Shown here: piece by piece, positions 1-8,492 of the stretch
Layout: each line of letters begins with the position of its first letter
How positions within the stretch are numbered: the first letter of the stretch is position 1
NCBI RefSeq assembly: GCF_000017505.1
Contig: NC_009675.1
Span: forward strand, 1,302,001-1,366,000
DNA: 64,000 nt
Source: Anaeromyxobacter sp. Fw109-5
GTDB lineage: Bacteria > Myxococcota > Myxococcia > Myxococcales > Anaeromyxobacteraceae
Direction: 5' to 3'
Program-made: the position numbers and the translations under genes
Notes under the pieces: generated by a model
Database searches by the model: none
What the model saw: the letters and a program-made list of their open reading frames with translations, nothing else
Told to the model about the DNA's origin: nothing

Positions 1-219
1 CTCGTGGGCAAGGGCGTGGCGCGGCAGGAGGGCTACGTCCACGTGCAGCGCAACGCGATGAAGGTCTGGGAGGAGAAGGTGGACTTCCGGACCGCGCTGA
101 AGCGCGATCCCGACGTGAAGCGCGTCCTCTCCGACGAGGAGATCGACGCCTGCTTCGCGCTCGACTACCACCTGAAGCACGTGGACACGATCTTCCGCCG
201 GGTGTTCGGCCCGGCGTAG
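1..219 (+). CDS. purB: Adenylosuccinate lyase, C-terminal fragment
   Basis: Only the last 72 codons lie in the window; the gene begins upstream. The product would be adenylosuccinate lyase, which removes fumarate from SAICAR and from adenylosuccinate in purine synthesis. The visible tail matches the family C-terminus: a GYVHVQRNAMKVWE helix, then DFR, then the terminal YHLKHVDTIFRRVF motif typical of PurB. purC lies 1.3 kb away on the other strand, which fits a purine locus although the two are not co-transcribed. The identification rests on this tail only. Confidence 0.85.
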   Translation, partial: LVGKGVARQEGYVHVQRNAMKVWEEKVDFRTALKRDPDVKRVLSDEEIDACFALDYHLKHVDTIFRRVFGPA

Positions 220-228
220 GCCGCACGT

Positions 229-768
229 ATGGTGCGGGTCGAGCGGAGCCCCGGCGCGCTGACCCTGGTCTCGCGGCTCGCGCGGCCGCGGGCGCTCGGC
301 GTGCTCGCGGTGGCGCTGCTCGCCGGCGCGGCCGCGCTGCGCGGCGCCGCGCCCCGCGCGGCGCTCGCCCTCTTGGCGGCGGCGCTCCTCCTGCTCGTCC
401 TCGGCGGACGTCCCGTGCGCGCGACCTTCGCGCGGGGACGCGTCCGGATCCGGCCGGCGGTGCCCCTGGCGCGCGGCGGCGACCGGGCGCTGGCGGAGTT
501 CGTCGCGGTCCGGCAGGAGACCATCGGCGAGGCGCGGGCCCGGCGCGCCGAGCGCCTCGCGAGCGGCTACAGCGCCCGGAGCGGCGGGGCGGCGGCCCCC
601 AGCTGGCTCGTCCCGCGGCCGGCCCCCGGGACCAACGACCACCTCCGCCGCCTGGTCCTCGTCGCGCGCGAGGGCGAGCCCGTCGCGGTGACGGCGTGGG
701 TGGCGCCGGAGGACGATCTCGAGCCGCTCCGCGGCGAGCTCGCCTCGCTGCTTCGTCAGGGAGGGTGA
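229..768 (+). CDS. Hypothetical membrane protein
   Basis: A 179-residue protein of unknown function that starts 9 bases after the purB stop, so probably in the same transcript. Residues about 20-60 form a hydrophobic stretch rich in Ala and Leu, long enough for two closely spaced membrane helices broken by an RGAAPR turn. The rest (about 65-179) is a soluble Arg-rich domain with short beta-like segments. The topology resembles small two-helix PH-like membrane proteins, but I do not recognise a family. Its last 13 bases overlap the 3' end of the convergent hydrolase gene. Confidence 0.6.
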   Translation: MVRVERSPGALTLVSRLARPRALGVLAVALLAGAAALRGAAPRAALALLAAALLLLVLGGRPVRATFARGRVRIRPAVPLARGGDRALAEFVAVRQETIGEARARRAERLASGYSARSGGAAAPSWLVPRPAPGTNDHLRRLVLVAREGEPVAVTAWVAPEDDLEPLRGELASLLRQGG

Positions 769-1544
769 GGCCCGCGCCGGCGTCTCGACGCCGGGCTCGT
801 GGCGCCCGCCGCCCCGCCGGTGCGCGCGACCGGGGGCCGCGCGGTCCGGGCGGCCAGCTCCTCGATGTGCGCGAGGCAGGCGTGCGGCGCCCGCTGCAGG
901 ATCATGTGCGGGGCGTCCACCCGCACGACCTCGGCGTCGGGGCGGAGCGTCAGGATCTCGTCGCCCACGTCGGCGCGGATGAGGCGATCGCGCGCGGGCG
1001 CGAGCACCAGCACCGGGACGGCGACCCGGCCCAGGTCGGCGCGCACGTCGGCGCGGAGCGCCTCGAGCGCGCGGTGCGCCATCACCTCCGGCGTGGCGGC
1101 CCCCACCGCCGCCTGGACCTCGCGCACCAGGGCGTCCGGCGCGTCCGGCCCCGCCATGAAGTGGCGCACGAGCGCGGCCGGCATCGGGAAGCCGAACAGG
1201 CGCGCGCCCACGAGGCCGCGGATCGGATGCAGGAGCGGGTGCAGCGGCCGGTGCAGGAAGGCGGCCGCGAGGACGAGCCCGGCGAGGCCGCGGGGGCGCT
1301 CCGCCGCGAGCCGGACGGCGAGCGGGCCCGAGAACGACTCCGCGACGAGGAGGAAGCGCCGGGACGGCAGCGCCGCGCGGACGTGGTCGAGCAGGGCGTC
1401 GTAGCCGAGCGGCTCTCCCGGCGGGAAGGAGACGATCTCGGGCGCGAGGTGCCGCGGCCGGGCCGCGAGGAGCGGCGCGAACAGCCGGCCGCTCCCGTCG
1501 ATGCCGGGCAGCAGGATGGCCGGGGTGGGCGCGCCGCCGGGCAT
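756..1544 (-). CDS. Alpha/beta-hydrolase fold protein
   Basis: A 262-residue serine hydrolase of the alpha/beta fold, probably cytoplasmic. The N-terminus has the oxyanion-type LLPGIDGSG loop. The nucleophile elbow is AESFSG with Ser70, where the usual first Gly is replaced by Ala. A strand ending in LAPARDRLI supplies the likely Asp, and DAPHMILQ carries the catalytic His. The C-terminal 25 residues are a low-complexity Arg/Pro tail. The gene follows purC by 12 bases on the same strand and is probably co-transcribed with it. Substrate is unknown; esterase or pimeloyl-ester-type activities are possible. Confidence 0.8.
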   Translation of the reverse strand: MPGGAPTPAILLPGIDGSGRLFAPLLAARPRHLAPEIVSFPPGEPLGYDALLDHVRAALPSRRFLLVAESFSGPLAVRLAAERPRGLAGLVLAAAFLHRPLHPLLHPIRGLVGARLFGFPMPAALVRHFMAGPDAPDALVREVQAAVGAATPEVMAHRALEALRADVRADLGRVAVPVLVLAPARDRLIRADVGDEILTLRPDAEVVRVDAPHMILQRAPHACLAHIEELAARTARPPVARTGGAAGATSPASRRRRGPHPP

Positions 1545-1556
1545 GCCCGCGACGGT

Positions 1557-2519
1557 CTAGCCGAGGTAGCCCTTCGCCGCGAGGTTGCGCCGGATCCGGT
1601 CCTCGACCGAGCCGACCTCCGACGCGAAGGTCTCGCCGGTGAGCCGCTCGAAGACCTCGATGTACTTGCGCGCGAGCATCACCCGCACGTCGTCGGAGAG
1701 GGGAGGCGGCGCGCCGTGGCCGGAGAACCCGTGCTCCTTGATGAGCCACTGCCGGATGTTCTCCTTGTCGAGCATCTCCTGCTCGGCGCCGCGCGCGAAG
1801 CGGTCCTCGTAGCCGTCCGCGACCCAGTAGCGGGAGCTGTCCGGCGTGTGGATCTCGTCGATGACCACGAGCTTCCCGTCCACCACCCCCATCTCGTACT
1901 TCGTGTCCACGAGGATGAGGCCGCGGCTGAGCGCCCACTCCTGGCCGCGGGCGAAGAGCCGCTCCGCGACCGCGGTCGCCTCCCGCCACAGCTCGGGCGC
2001 GACGAGGCCCTGGGAGAGGAGCTCCTGCTCGCTGATGGGCTCGTCGTGCTTGCCGTACTCCGCCTTGGTGGAGGGCGTGATGATGGGGCGGTCGAAGCGC
2101 TGGTCCTTGCGGAGCCCCTTCGGCCACTCGATCCCGTACGCGCCCGCCTTGCCCGCCTGGTAGTCCCGCCAGAGCGAGCCCGTGATGTAGCCCCGGATCA
2201 CGATCTCGATGGGCAGCGGCTTCGCCCGCTTCACCACCATCACGCTGGGGTCCGGCAGATCCACGACGTGCGTGGGGGCGACGTCCTTCACCTTCTCGAA
2301 CCAGAAGGCGGTCAGGCGGGAGAGCACCTCTCCCTTGAAGGGGATGGTGCCGAGGACGTGGTCGAAGGCCGAGACCCGATCGGTCGTCACCATCACGATC
2401 CGGTCGCCGCGGCTGTAGTTGTCGCGGACCTTGCCGCGGTACAGCTCACCGAGCGAAGGCAAGTCGAGCTGGCGGAGCGTGTGGGGGAGCTGCGCGCGGA
2501 GCTTGTCGTCCGGGATCAT
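1557..2519 (-). CDS. purC: Phosphoribosylaminoimidazole-succinocarboxamide synthase
   Basis: A 320-residue SAICAR synthase that condenses CAIR with aspartate using ATP in purine synthesis. Clear family blocks are LYRGKVRDNYS near the N-terminus (nucleotide-binding region), DRVSAFDHVLG, IEIVIRGYITGS, LILVDTKYEMG, and VIDEIHTPDSSRYW near the acidic active site. The length suits the longer bacterial/yeast-like form. I chose the ATG at 2519 because MIPDDKL directly precedes the conserved domain; the frame stays open upstream but there only mirrors the opposite gene. It is divergent from the TrmJ-like gene, with 30 bases between the two start codons. Confidence 0.95.
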   Translation of the reverse strand: MIPDDKLRAQLPHTLRQLDLPSLGELYRGKVRDNYSRGDRIVMVTTDRVSAFDHVLGTIPFKGEVLSRLTAFWFEKVKDVAPTHVVDLPDPSVMVVKRAKPLPIEIVIRGYITGSLWRDYQAGKAGAYGIEWPKGLRKDQRFDRPIITPSTKAEYGKHDEPISEQELLSQGLVAPELWREATAVAERLFARGQEWALSRGLILVDTKYEMGVVDGKLVVIDEIHTPDSSRYWVADGYEDRFARGAEQEMLDKENIRQWLIKEHGFSGHGAPPPLSDDVRVMLARKYIEVFERLTGETFASEVGSVEDRIRRNLAAKGYLG

Positions 2520-2549
2520 GGGCGGGGATGTTATACGTGCCGCCCTCAC

Positions 2550-3317
2550 ATGGAACCGGGAAAAGTACGGATCGTCCTTCACCGCCCGCAGAGCGCAGAC
2601 AACGTCGGCGCGGTCGCCCGGGCCATGAAGAACTTCGGCCTGTCCCGGCTCGCCATCGTGGCGCCTCCCTCCTGGGCGGGGCCGCCCCGGAGCGGGGGGC
2701 CAGGGACCGCCCAGGAGGACGTCCTCGCGCGTGCCCGCCGGCTCGCGCGCCGGGCCTCGGACGTCCTCGAGGGGGCCGAGATCCACGCCGACCTGAGGGG
2801 CGCGCTCGGCCCCGCCGTCTGGGTCTGCGGCACGACCTCGCGGGAGGTGGAGGGGCGGCCGCGGCTCGATCCCGGGGAGCTCGCGGAGGAGGTCCTGCGG
2901 CGCAGCGCGCACGGGGAGGTGGCGGTGGTGTTCGGGCAGGAGCGGCGCGGGCTCTCCGACGCGGAGCTCGAGCTCTGCCAGGCGGTGTGCTCCATCCCCA
3001 CCGCGCCCGCCTACGACTCGATGAACCTGGCGCAGTCGGTGGCGGTGCTCGCCTACGAGATCGGGCGCCCGCGGCAGGTCCGCGCGCCGGCGCCCGCGGC
3101 GGCGGAGCCCGCCCGGCACGCGACGCTGGAGGCGCTGTGGGAACGGCTGCAGGCGCTCCTCGGCGAGGCGGGCTACCTGAACCCGCAGAACCCGGAGCAC
3201 ATCCTCGCGGACCTGCGCCGCCTGCTCGCGCGCGCGGAGCCCACGCAGCGCGAGGTCGAGCTCGTCCTCGCCGCGGTGCGCGCGCTCGAGCGGAAGCTGC
3301 GCGAGCGCGCGGGGTGA
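2550..3317 (+). CDS. trmJ: TrmJ-like SpoU-family RNA 2'-O-methyltransferase
   Basis: A 255-residue SPOUT methyltransferase, most like TrmJ, which methylates the 2'-OH of nucleotide 32 in tRNA with SAM. The three SpoU motifs are present: HRPQSADNVGAVARAMKNFG at the N-terminus, VVFGQERRGLSDAEL in the middle, and SMNLAQSVAVLAYE forming the trefoil knot. A helical C-terminal extension with a YLNPQNPEHI segment is typical of TrmJ. The ATG at 2550 lies only 30 bases from the divergent purC start; the AT-rich heptamer at 2531-2537 could serve as the -10 region of either gene. Substrate specificity is inferred from family resemblance. Confidence 0.85.
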   Translation: MEPGKVRIVLHRPQSADNVGAVARAMKNFGLSRLAIVAPPSWAGPPRSGGPGTAQEDVLARARRLARRASDVLEGAEIHADLRGALGPAVWVCGTTSREVEGRPRLDPGELAEEVLRRSAHGEVAVVFGQERRGLSDAELELCQAVCSIPTAPAYDSMNLAQSVAVLAYEIGRPRQVRAPAPAAAEPARHATLEALWERLQALLGEAGYLNPQNPEHILADLRRLLARAEPTQREVELVLAAVRALERKLRERAG

Positions 3318-3332
3318 GCGCGGCCGGCGGAG

Positions 3333-3623
3333 CTAGGCCGCCGACGCGGCCGCGGCCTGGTTCTTCTTGCGGCTCTTCTTCCAGGCCTCGAAGTGCTCCT
3401 GGCAGAGGCCGTGCTCGACGACCTTCTTCTTGCAGCCTTCCTTCGAGCACACGTCGTAGCGGCCCGGGCGGCCCTCGAGCTCGTCGCGGCGCCACTTCTT
3501 GAAGTGGAAGAAGCAGAGGCCCTTGGCGCGGTAGGGGCGCTTGCAGCCCTGCACGGTGCAGGTCTTGTTGCCGCCGCCCTTCGCGCGAGGGGCGGCCTTC
3601 TTCTTGGTGGTCGTCTCGGCCAT
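3333..3623 (-). CDS. Lys-rich protein with two Cys/His knuckles
   Basis: A 96-residue basic protein with two near-identical modules: CTVQGCKRPYRAKGLCFFH at about 21-39 and CSKEGCKKKVVEHGLCQEH at about 56-74. Each has the pattern C-x4-C-x8/9-C-x2-H, expected to bind one zinc. The tails are rich in Lys and Ala. Similar GLCxxH knuckles occur in phage and endonuclease-associated zinc proteins and in small myxobacterial nucleic-acid-binding proteins. A role in binding DNA or RNA is an inference. It is convergent with the TrmJ-like gene, with 15 bases between the stops. Confidence 0.75.
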   Translation of the reverse strand: MAETTTKKKAAPRAKGGGNKTCTVQGCKRPYRAKGLCFFHFKKWRRDELEGRPGRYDVCSKEGCKKKVVEHGLCQEHFEAWKKSRKKNQAAAASAA

Positions 3624-3661
3624 GGAGCGCGCTAGATACCCGACCCGCGGTCGGATGGCAA

Positions 3662-4783
3662 CTAGCGTCCCTCGTCCACCGCGGCGCGGGCCTGGGCCGC
3701 CCGGCGCTCCTCCTGGGCCGGGACCTCGGCGAGTGACACCCGCAGCGAGCGCTCGGGCCCTTCCCCGCGCCGGGTCTTCAGCTCGACCTCGCGCCCCACC
3801 CCCGCGGTGGAGACGTACCAGCGCAGTCGCGATGGGGTGCGGATCTCGTGGCCCTGGAACCCGGTGATCACGTCGCCGACCTTCACCCCGGCGGTCGCGG
3901 CCGGCCCCCCCGCGGCGACCTCCGTCACGACCACCCCGGCGGCCGGGGCCTCCTCGCCCCTTGTCCGCTCGCGCACCGCGACGCCGAGCCAGCTCCTCAC
4001 CACGCGGCCGCGGTCGCGGAGCTGCCCCACGATCTCCTTCGCCATGTTGATCGGTACGGCGAAGCCGATGCCCTGGCCCGTCGCGTTCACCGCGGTGGCG
4101 ATGCCGATGACCTCCCCGCGGAGGTTCACGACGGGCCCTCCGGAGTTGCCCGGGTTGATCGAGGCGTCGGTCTGGATGAAGTCGTACGTCCCCGGGCGAC
4201 CGAGCGGGGCGATGTCGGTGCGCCCGGTGTGGCTCACGATCCCGAGCGTCACGGTGTGGTCGAGCCCGAAGGGGCTGCCCACCACGAGCACCCACTCGGC
4301 GACCACCACGCGGTCGGAGTCGCCGAGCGGCACGACCGGGAGCGGCCGCTTCACGTCCACCTTGAGGAGCGCGACGTCCGACTCCGCGTCGGCTCCGACG
4401 ACGCGCGCCTTGATCCGCGGCCCGTCGTTCCCGAGGTCGACCTCGATCACCTCCGCGCCCTCGACCACGTGGGCGTTCGTGAGCACCCACCCGTCGCGGT
4501 GGATCACGAACCCCGAGCCGATCCCCTTGCGCGGACCCTCGTTCAGCTTCTCGAACAGCTCGCGGAGCTGCTCGTCGCTCGCGCCCGGGGGTGGCGCTTG
4601 CGTCGTGACCACCCCGACCACGGCGGGGATCACCGACTCCGCGAGCCTCGACAGCTCCGGCAGCCCCTGCACGCTCGGGGGCGGCGCCGGAGGGGCCTTC
4701 GCCTCCGTGTACAGCAGACGCGGCGCGTCGCCCGGTGCCGCCGCCATCCACGCCGCCGCCAAGAGCGCCGCCCACCCCGACAT
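3662..4783 (-). CDS. HtrA/DegP-type serine protease with one PDZ domain
   Basis: A 373-residue periplasmic trypsin-like protease of the HtrA family. The start at 4783 gives a signal peptide (MSGWAALLAAAWMAAA). The catalytic triad reads His105 (LTNAHVV), Asp136 (ESDVALLKV) and Ser214 (INPGNSGGPV). A single PDZ domain (about residues 270-350, with GVKVGDVITGFQG) follows, so the architecture is DegS/DegP-like with one PDZ. It probably degrades or senses misfolded envelope proteins. An in-frame ATG 13 codons upstream would spoil the signal peptide. The tail past about 355 is charged and probably disordered. Confidence 0.9.
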   Translation of the reverse strand: MSGWAALLAAAWMAAAPGDAPRLLYTEAKAPPAPPPSVQGLPELSRLAESVIPAVVGVVTTQAPPPGASDEQLRELFEKLNEGPRKGIGSGFVIHRDGWVLTNAHVVEGAEVIEVDLGNDGPRIKARVVGADAESDVALLKVDVKRPLPVVPLGDSDRVVVAEWVLVVGSPFGLDHTVTLGIVSHTGRTDIAPLGRPGTYDFIQTDASINPGNSGGPVVNLRGEVIGIATAVNATGQGIGFAVPINMAKEIVGQLRDRGRVVRSWLGVAVRERTRGEEAPAAGVVVTEVAAGGPAATAGVKVGDVITGFQGHEIRTPSRLRWYVSTAGVGREVELKTRRGEGPERSLRVSLAEVPAQEERRAAQARAAVDEGR

Positions 4784-4904
4784 GTGCACCTCCGCCCCCC
4801 GACCGCGGGCTCCCCGGCACAAGGTGGGGACCGCGCTGGAGGCGGCGCAAGGAGGCGAAGCTGGGGGGCGCCCCGGCGGTCGTCGCGGGCCCGGGGGCCC
4901 GGCG

Positions 4905-5210
4905 CTACCGGTGCGTCGCGAGCTCGTCGGTGAGGACGCGATCGAGGGCGCGGCGGTCGGAGTCGGTGTGACCCTCGGTGGGCCGGGTGCGCGACCCTCC
5001 CGGCGCGCCGCGAGCCTGCGAGCGGGCGGTCGGCCGCCGCGGAGGCGCGTCGTCGCCGGCGAGCTCCTTCCAGCCGCGCTCCAGGAACGACGGGAGGCTG
5101 CCGGCGCGCTCCCAGCGCGCCGCCAGCGTGCGGCCGCCGACGGGGACCCACAGCCACAGCGCCGCGAGCACGGCGCCGGCGAGGACGAGCTTCGCGAGCA
5201 GGCGGAGCAT
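4905..5210 (-). CDS. Small single-pass membrane protein, hypothetical
   Basis: A 101-residue protein of unknown function. Residues 4-24 (LLAKLVLAGAVLAALWLWVPV) form one membrane anchor or uncleaved signal, followed by VGGRTLAARWERAGSLPSF and a proline/arginine-rich, probably disordered tail ending in DRRALDRVLTDELATHR. The ATG at 5210 starts right at the hydrophobic segment. The gene lies 86 bases downstream of gph on the same strand. No family is recognised, but the anchor plus a conserved-looking short helix suggest a real envelope protein. Confidence 0.6.
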   Translation of the reverse strand: MLRLLAKLVLAGAVLAALWLWVPVGGRTLAARWERAGSLPSFLERGWKELAGDDAPPRRPTARSQARGAPGGSRTRPTEGHTDSDRRALDRVLTDELATHR

Positions 5211-5296
5211 GGGCACCGGGTAGCACGCTGACCGCGCGCGAGCGAGTTTTCGCCGGCGCCCGGGCGGGCCTGGCGGGGTCGCGGCGCCGCCGGCGG

Positions 5297-5926
5297 CTAG
5301 CGCAGGTACGCGGCGAGCTCGCCCGCGTCGTCGACGAACACGGTGGCGCCCGCCGCGGCGAGCTCCGCGCGCGAGCCGAGGCCCCAGGTCACCGCCACGA
5401 GCGCGACACCCGCGGCGCGCGCCGTCGCGGCGTCGATGCGGCTGTCCCCCACGAAGAGCGTGTCCGAGGGGGCGGCGCCCACCCGCGCCATGAGCTCGAG
5501 CGTCCCGGCGGGATCGGGCTTGCGCGGCGCCTCGTCCCCTCCGACGACCGCCGCGAACCGCCCCGCGACGCCCAGGCCGGCGAGGATCTTGCGGGCGAGC
5601 GCCCCCGGCTTGTTCGTGTGGACGGCCAGCGCGCGGCCGGCGCCGGCGAGCGCGGCCTCCACGCCGGGGAAGAGCCGCGTGCGATCCAGGCAGTGCGCGT
5701 CGTAGTGCTCGCGCCACAGCGCGAGCGCCGGCTCGAGCAGCTCGTCCCGCGGGGCGACGGCGCGGGCGAGGAGCAGGCGCGCCCCCTCTCCCACGAACCC
5801 GCGGATCTCGTCGCGGCGGCGGGGCGGGAGCCCCAGCGCGGCGAGGGCGTGGTTCACCGAGGCGGCGAGGTCGTCCACCGAGTCGACGAGCGTGCCGTCG
5901 AGATCGAAGATGGCGAGCCGGCTCAC
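5297..5926 (-). CDS. gph: HAD-family phosphatase, phosphoglycolate phosphatase type
   Basis: A 209-residue HAD hydrolase. Motif I is FDLDGTLVDS at residues 6-15 with both aspartates, motif II is VHTNKP, the motif III lysine lies in APRKPDP, and motif IV is FVGDSRID. The cap between motifs I and II is the small helical type of Gph. The likely reaction is dephosphorylation of 2-phosphoglycolate produced by DNA repair or oxygenation. The GTG start (5926-5924) overlaps the TGA of the OmpA gene in a GTGA junction, so translation is probably coupled. Related HAD phosphatases with other substrates cannot be excluded. Confidence 0.85.
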   Translation of the reverse strand: MSRLAIFDLDGTLVDSVDDLAASVNHALAALGLPPRRRDEIRGFVGEGARLLLARAVAPRDELLEPALALWREHYDAHCLDRTRLFPGVEAALAGAGRALAVHTNKPGALARKILAGLGVAGRFAAVVGGDEAPRKPDPAGTLELMARVGAAPSDTLFVGDSRIDAATARAAGVALVAVTWGLGSRAELAAAGATVFVDDAGELAAYLR

Positions 5927-7443
5927 CGCGCGTCCGCGCCGTCCACGATGGTGAACTCCACGCGGCGGTTCTTGGCGCGCCCGAGCGCGCTCGTGTTCGG
6001 CGCGATCGGCCGCTCCTCGCCGTAGCCCGCCGGCACGAGCCGCCCGGGGACGATCCCCTTGCCCGCGAGGTAGCGCACGACCGTGCGGGCGCGGCGATCG
6101 GAGAGGTCCTTGTTGTAGGCGTTCGTGCCGACGTCGTCGGTGTGTCCCTCGACGCGCACGCGGCGAAGCTCGGGGTGCGCCGCGAGGATGCCGGAGATCG
6201 CGTCGAGCACCGGGAACGACTGCGAGCGCAGGGTGTCGCGGCCGGTGTCGAACTGGATCGCGTCCTTGAGCGAGAGCCGCTCCGTCTCGATCTCGACGAG
6301 CGGCTCCTCCTCGGCGACCGGGCAGCCGTCGCGCTGGGGAGGACCGGGTTCGGCCGGGCAGCGGTCCTGCGGGTCCGGGATCTCGTCGGCGTCCGAGTCG
6401 GGGCAGCCGTCGAGCTCGACCGGGCCTGGCACCTCGGGGCAGGCGTCCAGGCCGTCCGCCACGCCGTCGCGATCCCGGTCCGGCGCGCCGGACGGCTCGC
6501 CGGCGGGTCGCGCGCCGTCGAGGGCGAAGCGAACGCCACCGAAGACGCGCCACGACTCGCGGCCGAAGCCGGCCGCGCCGAGCCCCGTGCCGGCCCCGAG
6601 CTCGACCGCCAGCCGGTCGGAGAGGAACGCGCGGAGGCCGGTGCGGGCGGCGAGCGGCGCGCGGTGGCGATCGGTGGCGAGGTCGTTGCCGCGGGGCCAT
6701 CCGCCGCCCACCTCGGCGATGGCGCGCCAGCGGCGCGCCGCGGCGAGCGGCGGCAGGTCCCACGATCCCCCGAGCGACCAGGTCAGCCCGTCGTTCACCA
6801 CCAGCTGCGCGTACTGCCCGCGCTCGCGGAGCACGTAGCCGACCTGGGCGTCGAGCCGCGCCCGCCCGAAGGCGCGCGTCGCCACGACGCCGGGGACCGC
6901 CATCGGCCCCTCACCGGTGAACGCGGAGCGATCGCCCGTGGGCGCGCGCAGATCGAGGAGCGCGGCGAGCCCGACGCCGTAGGGCGCGCGCGCGGCCTCG
7001 AGCAGGGGGAGCTTCGCGACCAGGCGGACGTCGCCGAGCGCGGTGCGCGCCACCGGCGCGACCAGCGGCCCGACCACGCCCCGGCTCTCGAGGAGCGACA
7101 GGTCCGAGCGCTGGTAGAGCGCGACGGGCAGGTCGAGGCCGAGCTCGAGGCGCCCGAGCGAGGCCGCGGCGAGGAGGTGCGCGGAGAGCCGCGAGGCGAG
7201 GGCGTCCTCGCGCGAGTCGCCGAGGCGCAGCGAGAGCAGCCCCTCCGTCCAGTCGAGGAGGAGCGCGGCGCCGATCCGGCCGCGCGGCGCGGCGGCGGCG
7301 GTCTCGAGGGTGAACCCACCGTCGAGCGAGAGCGCGGGCCGCGTCGGGTCCGGATCGAAGCCGCGCGCGGTCGGGTCCTCCGCCGCGACGCCGACGGCGG
7401 CGACGAGCGCGGCGAGCGCCAGGGCGAGTCGGACGGTCTGCAT
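5923..7443 (-). CDS. OmpA-family outer-membrane protein with calcium-binding repeats
   Basis: A 506-residue outer-membrane protein. It has a Sec signal peptide (about 1-21), a long beta-rich N-terminal region of alternating amphipathic strands (about 30-310) predicted to be a barrel, then thrombospondin-type-3-like acidic repeats (RDRDGVADGLDACPEVPG and DSDADEIPDPQDRCPAEPG) expected to bind calcium, and a C-terminal OmpA peptidoglycan-binding domain (about 375-500) with VEGHTDDVGTNAYN and SDRRARTVVRYL. The architecture matches OprF-like tethering proteins. It is the first gene of a pair with gph. The function is probably structural attachment of the outer membrane to the wall. Confidence 0.88.
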   Translation of the reverse strand: MQTVRLALALAALVAAVGVAAEDPTARGFDPDPTRPALSLDGGFTLETAAAAPRGRIGAALLLDWTEGLLSLRLGDSREDALASRLSAHLLAAASLGRLELGLDLPVALYQRSDLSLLESRGVVGPLVAPVARTALGDVRLVAKLPLLEAARAPYGVGLAALLDLRAPTGDRSAFTGEGPMAVPGVVATRAFGRARLDAQVGYVLRERGQYAQLVVNDGLTWSLGGSWDLPPLAAARRWRAIAEVGGGWPRGNDLATDRHRAPLAARTGLRAFLSDRLAVELGAGTGLGAAGFGRESWRVFGGVRFALDGARPAGEPSGAPDRDRDGVADGLDACPEVPGPVELDGCPDSDADEIPDPQDRCPAEPGPPQRDGCPVAEEEPLVEIETERLSLKDAIQFDTGRDTLRSQSFPVLDAISGILAAHPELRRVRVEGHTDDVGTNAYNKDLSDRRARTVVRYLAGKGIVPGRLVPAGYGEERPIAPNTSALGRAKNRRVEFTIVDGADAR

Positions 7444-7547
7444 CCCGCGAGCTTAGGCGAACGGCGGGAGGAGGCAAGCGGTCGGCCGCGCACATCGACC
7501 CACGCCCGGGCGCGGGTGAGCGTCAGGCGGCAGAGCCGGGGTGGGCG

Positions 7548-8492
7548 TCAGGCTGCGGAGGACTCGCCGCTCGCCGCGGCGCGCCGGCCCAGCACCGCGA
7601 GCAGCGCGTCGTGGACCGCCGGGTCGATCTGCGTCCCGCGCAGCTCGGCGAGGAGGGGCAGCGCGTCGCCCGTCGCGAGGGCCGGCTGGTACGGGCGGTT
7701 GGAGGTGCAGGCGTCCCAGGTGTCGGCGGCGTTCACGATCCGCGCGACGAGCGGGATCTCCTCGCCGCGCAGCCGGTCGGGGTATCCGTCGCCGTCCCAG
7801 CGCTCGTGGTGGCCGCGGATGGCAGGGACCGCCGCGCGCAGGAACTCCACGCCGGCGACGATCTCCGCGCCGGCCGCGGGGTGGGCGTGGACGAGCTCGC
7901 GCTCCTCCGGGGTGAGGGCGGCGCGCTTGGAGAGGATCGCGTCCGGCACGCCGATCTTGCCGATGTCGTGCAGGATCCCCCCGTACACGAGCGCGGCGAT
8001 CGTCTCCCTCGGCTGCCCGAGCTCGCGCCCGATCTCGACGGCGAGCTCCGCGACGCGCTCGGAGTGGCCGCGCGTGTACGGGTCCTTGGCGTCGATGGCC
8101 GAGGCGAGGCTCCGCAGCGTGTCGAGGTAGCCCGCCTCGAGGTCGTGGATGAGGCGGCGGTTCTCGCCGTCGTAGCGCGCGAGCTCGCGCGACATGTGGT
8201 TGAAGGTGTAGGCGAGATCGCCGAGCTCGTCGCCTGCGCGGACGCGCACCTCGCTGCCGAAGCGGCCGCGGGCGATCTCGAGCGCGCCGCGGACGCACTC
8301 GCCGAGCGGGCCCGTGACGCGCCGCGCGACCAGGACGGAGAGCGCCGTCGAGACCACGAAGGAGGCGGCGGCGACGGCGACGCTCGCGGCGTCGAGGCGC
8401 GCGTGGCCGCGGGCCAGCAGCCCCACGACCAGCGCCGTCGGGCCGGCGCTGGCGCACACCACGAGGAGCAGGAGCGTCCGCTGCAGCCTCAC
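7548..8492 (-). CDS. Membrane HAMP/HD-GYP phosphodiesterase
   Basis: A 314-residue membrane protein. Two membrane helices occupy residues about 4-55, followed by a HAMP-like segment (LVARRVTGPLGECVRGALE to about 110) and an HD-GYP domain (about 120-300). Key motifs are HDIGKIGVPD, GHHERWDGDGYP and DTWDACTSNRPY. HD-GYP enzymes cleave cyclic di-GMP or related dinucleotides. The GTG start (8492-8490) overlaps the TGA of the response-regulator gene, so the two are translationally coupled and the regulator probably acts in the same pathway. No periplasmic sensor domain is visible. Confidence 0.88.
   Translation of the reverse strand: MRLQRTLLLLVVCASAGPTALVVGLLARGHARLDAASVAVAAASFVVSTALSVLVARRVTGPLGECVRGALEIARGRFGSEVRVRAGDELGDLAYTFNHMSRELARYDGENRRLIHDLEAGYLDTLRSLASAIDAKDPYTRGHSERVAELAVEIGRELGQPRETIAALVYGGILHDIGKIGVPDAILSKRAALTPEERELVHAHPAAGAEIVAGVEFLRAAVPAIRGHHERWDGDGYPDRLRGEEIPLVARIVNAADTWDACTSNRPYQPALATGDALPLLAELRGTQIDPAVHDALLAVLGRRAAASGESSAA

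Noticed and set aside
696-2549. Long open frame on the + strand upstream of the TrmJ-like gene
   Set aside because: It runs antisense to the hydrolase and purC genes, is Arg/Gly-rich and lacks any family motif; only the part from 2550 is a real protein.
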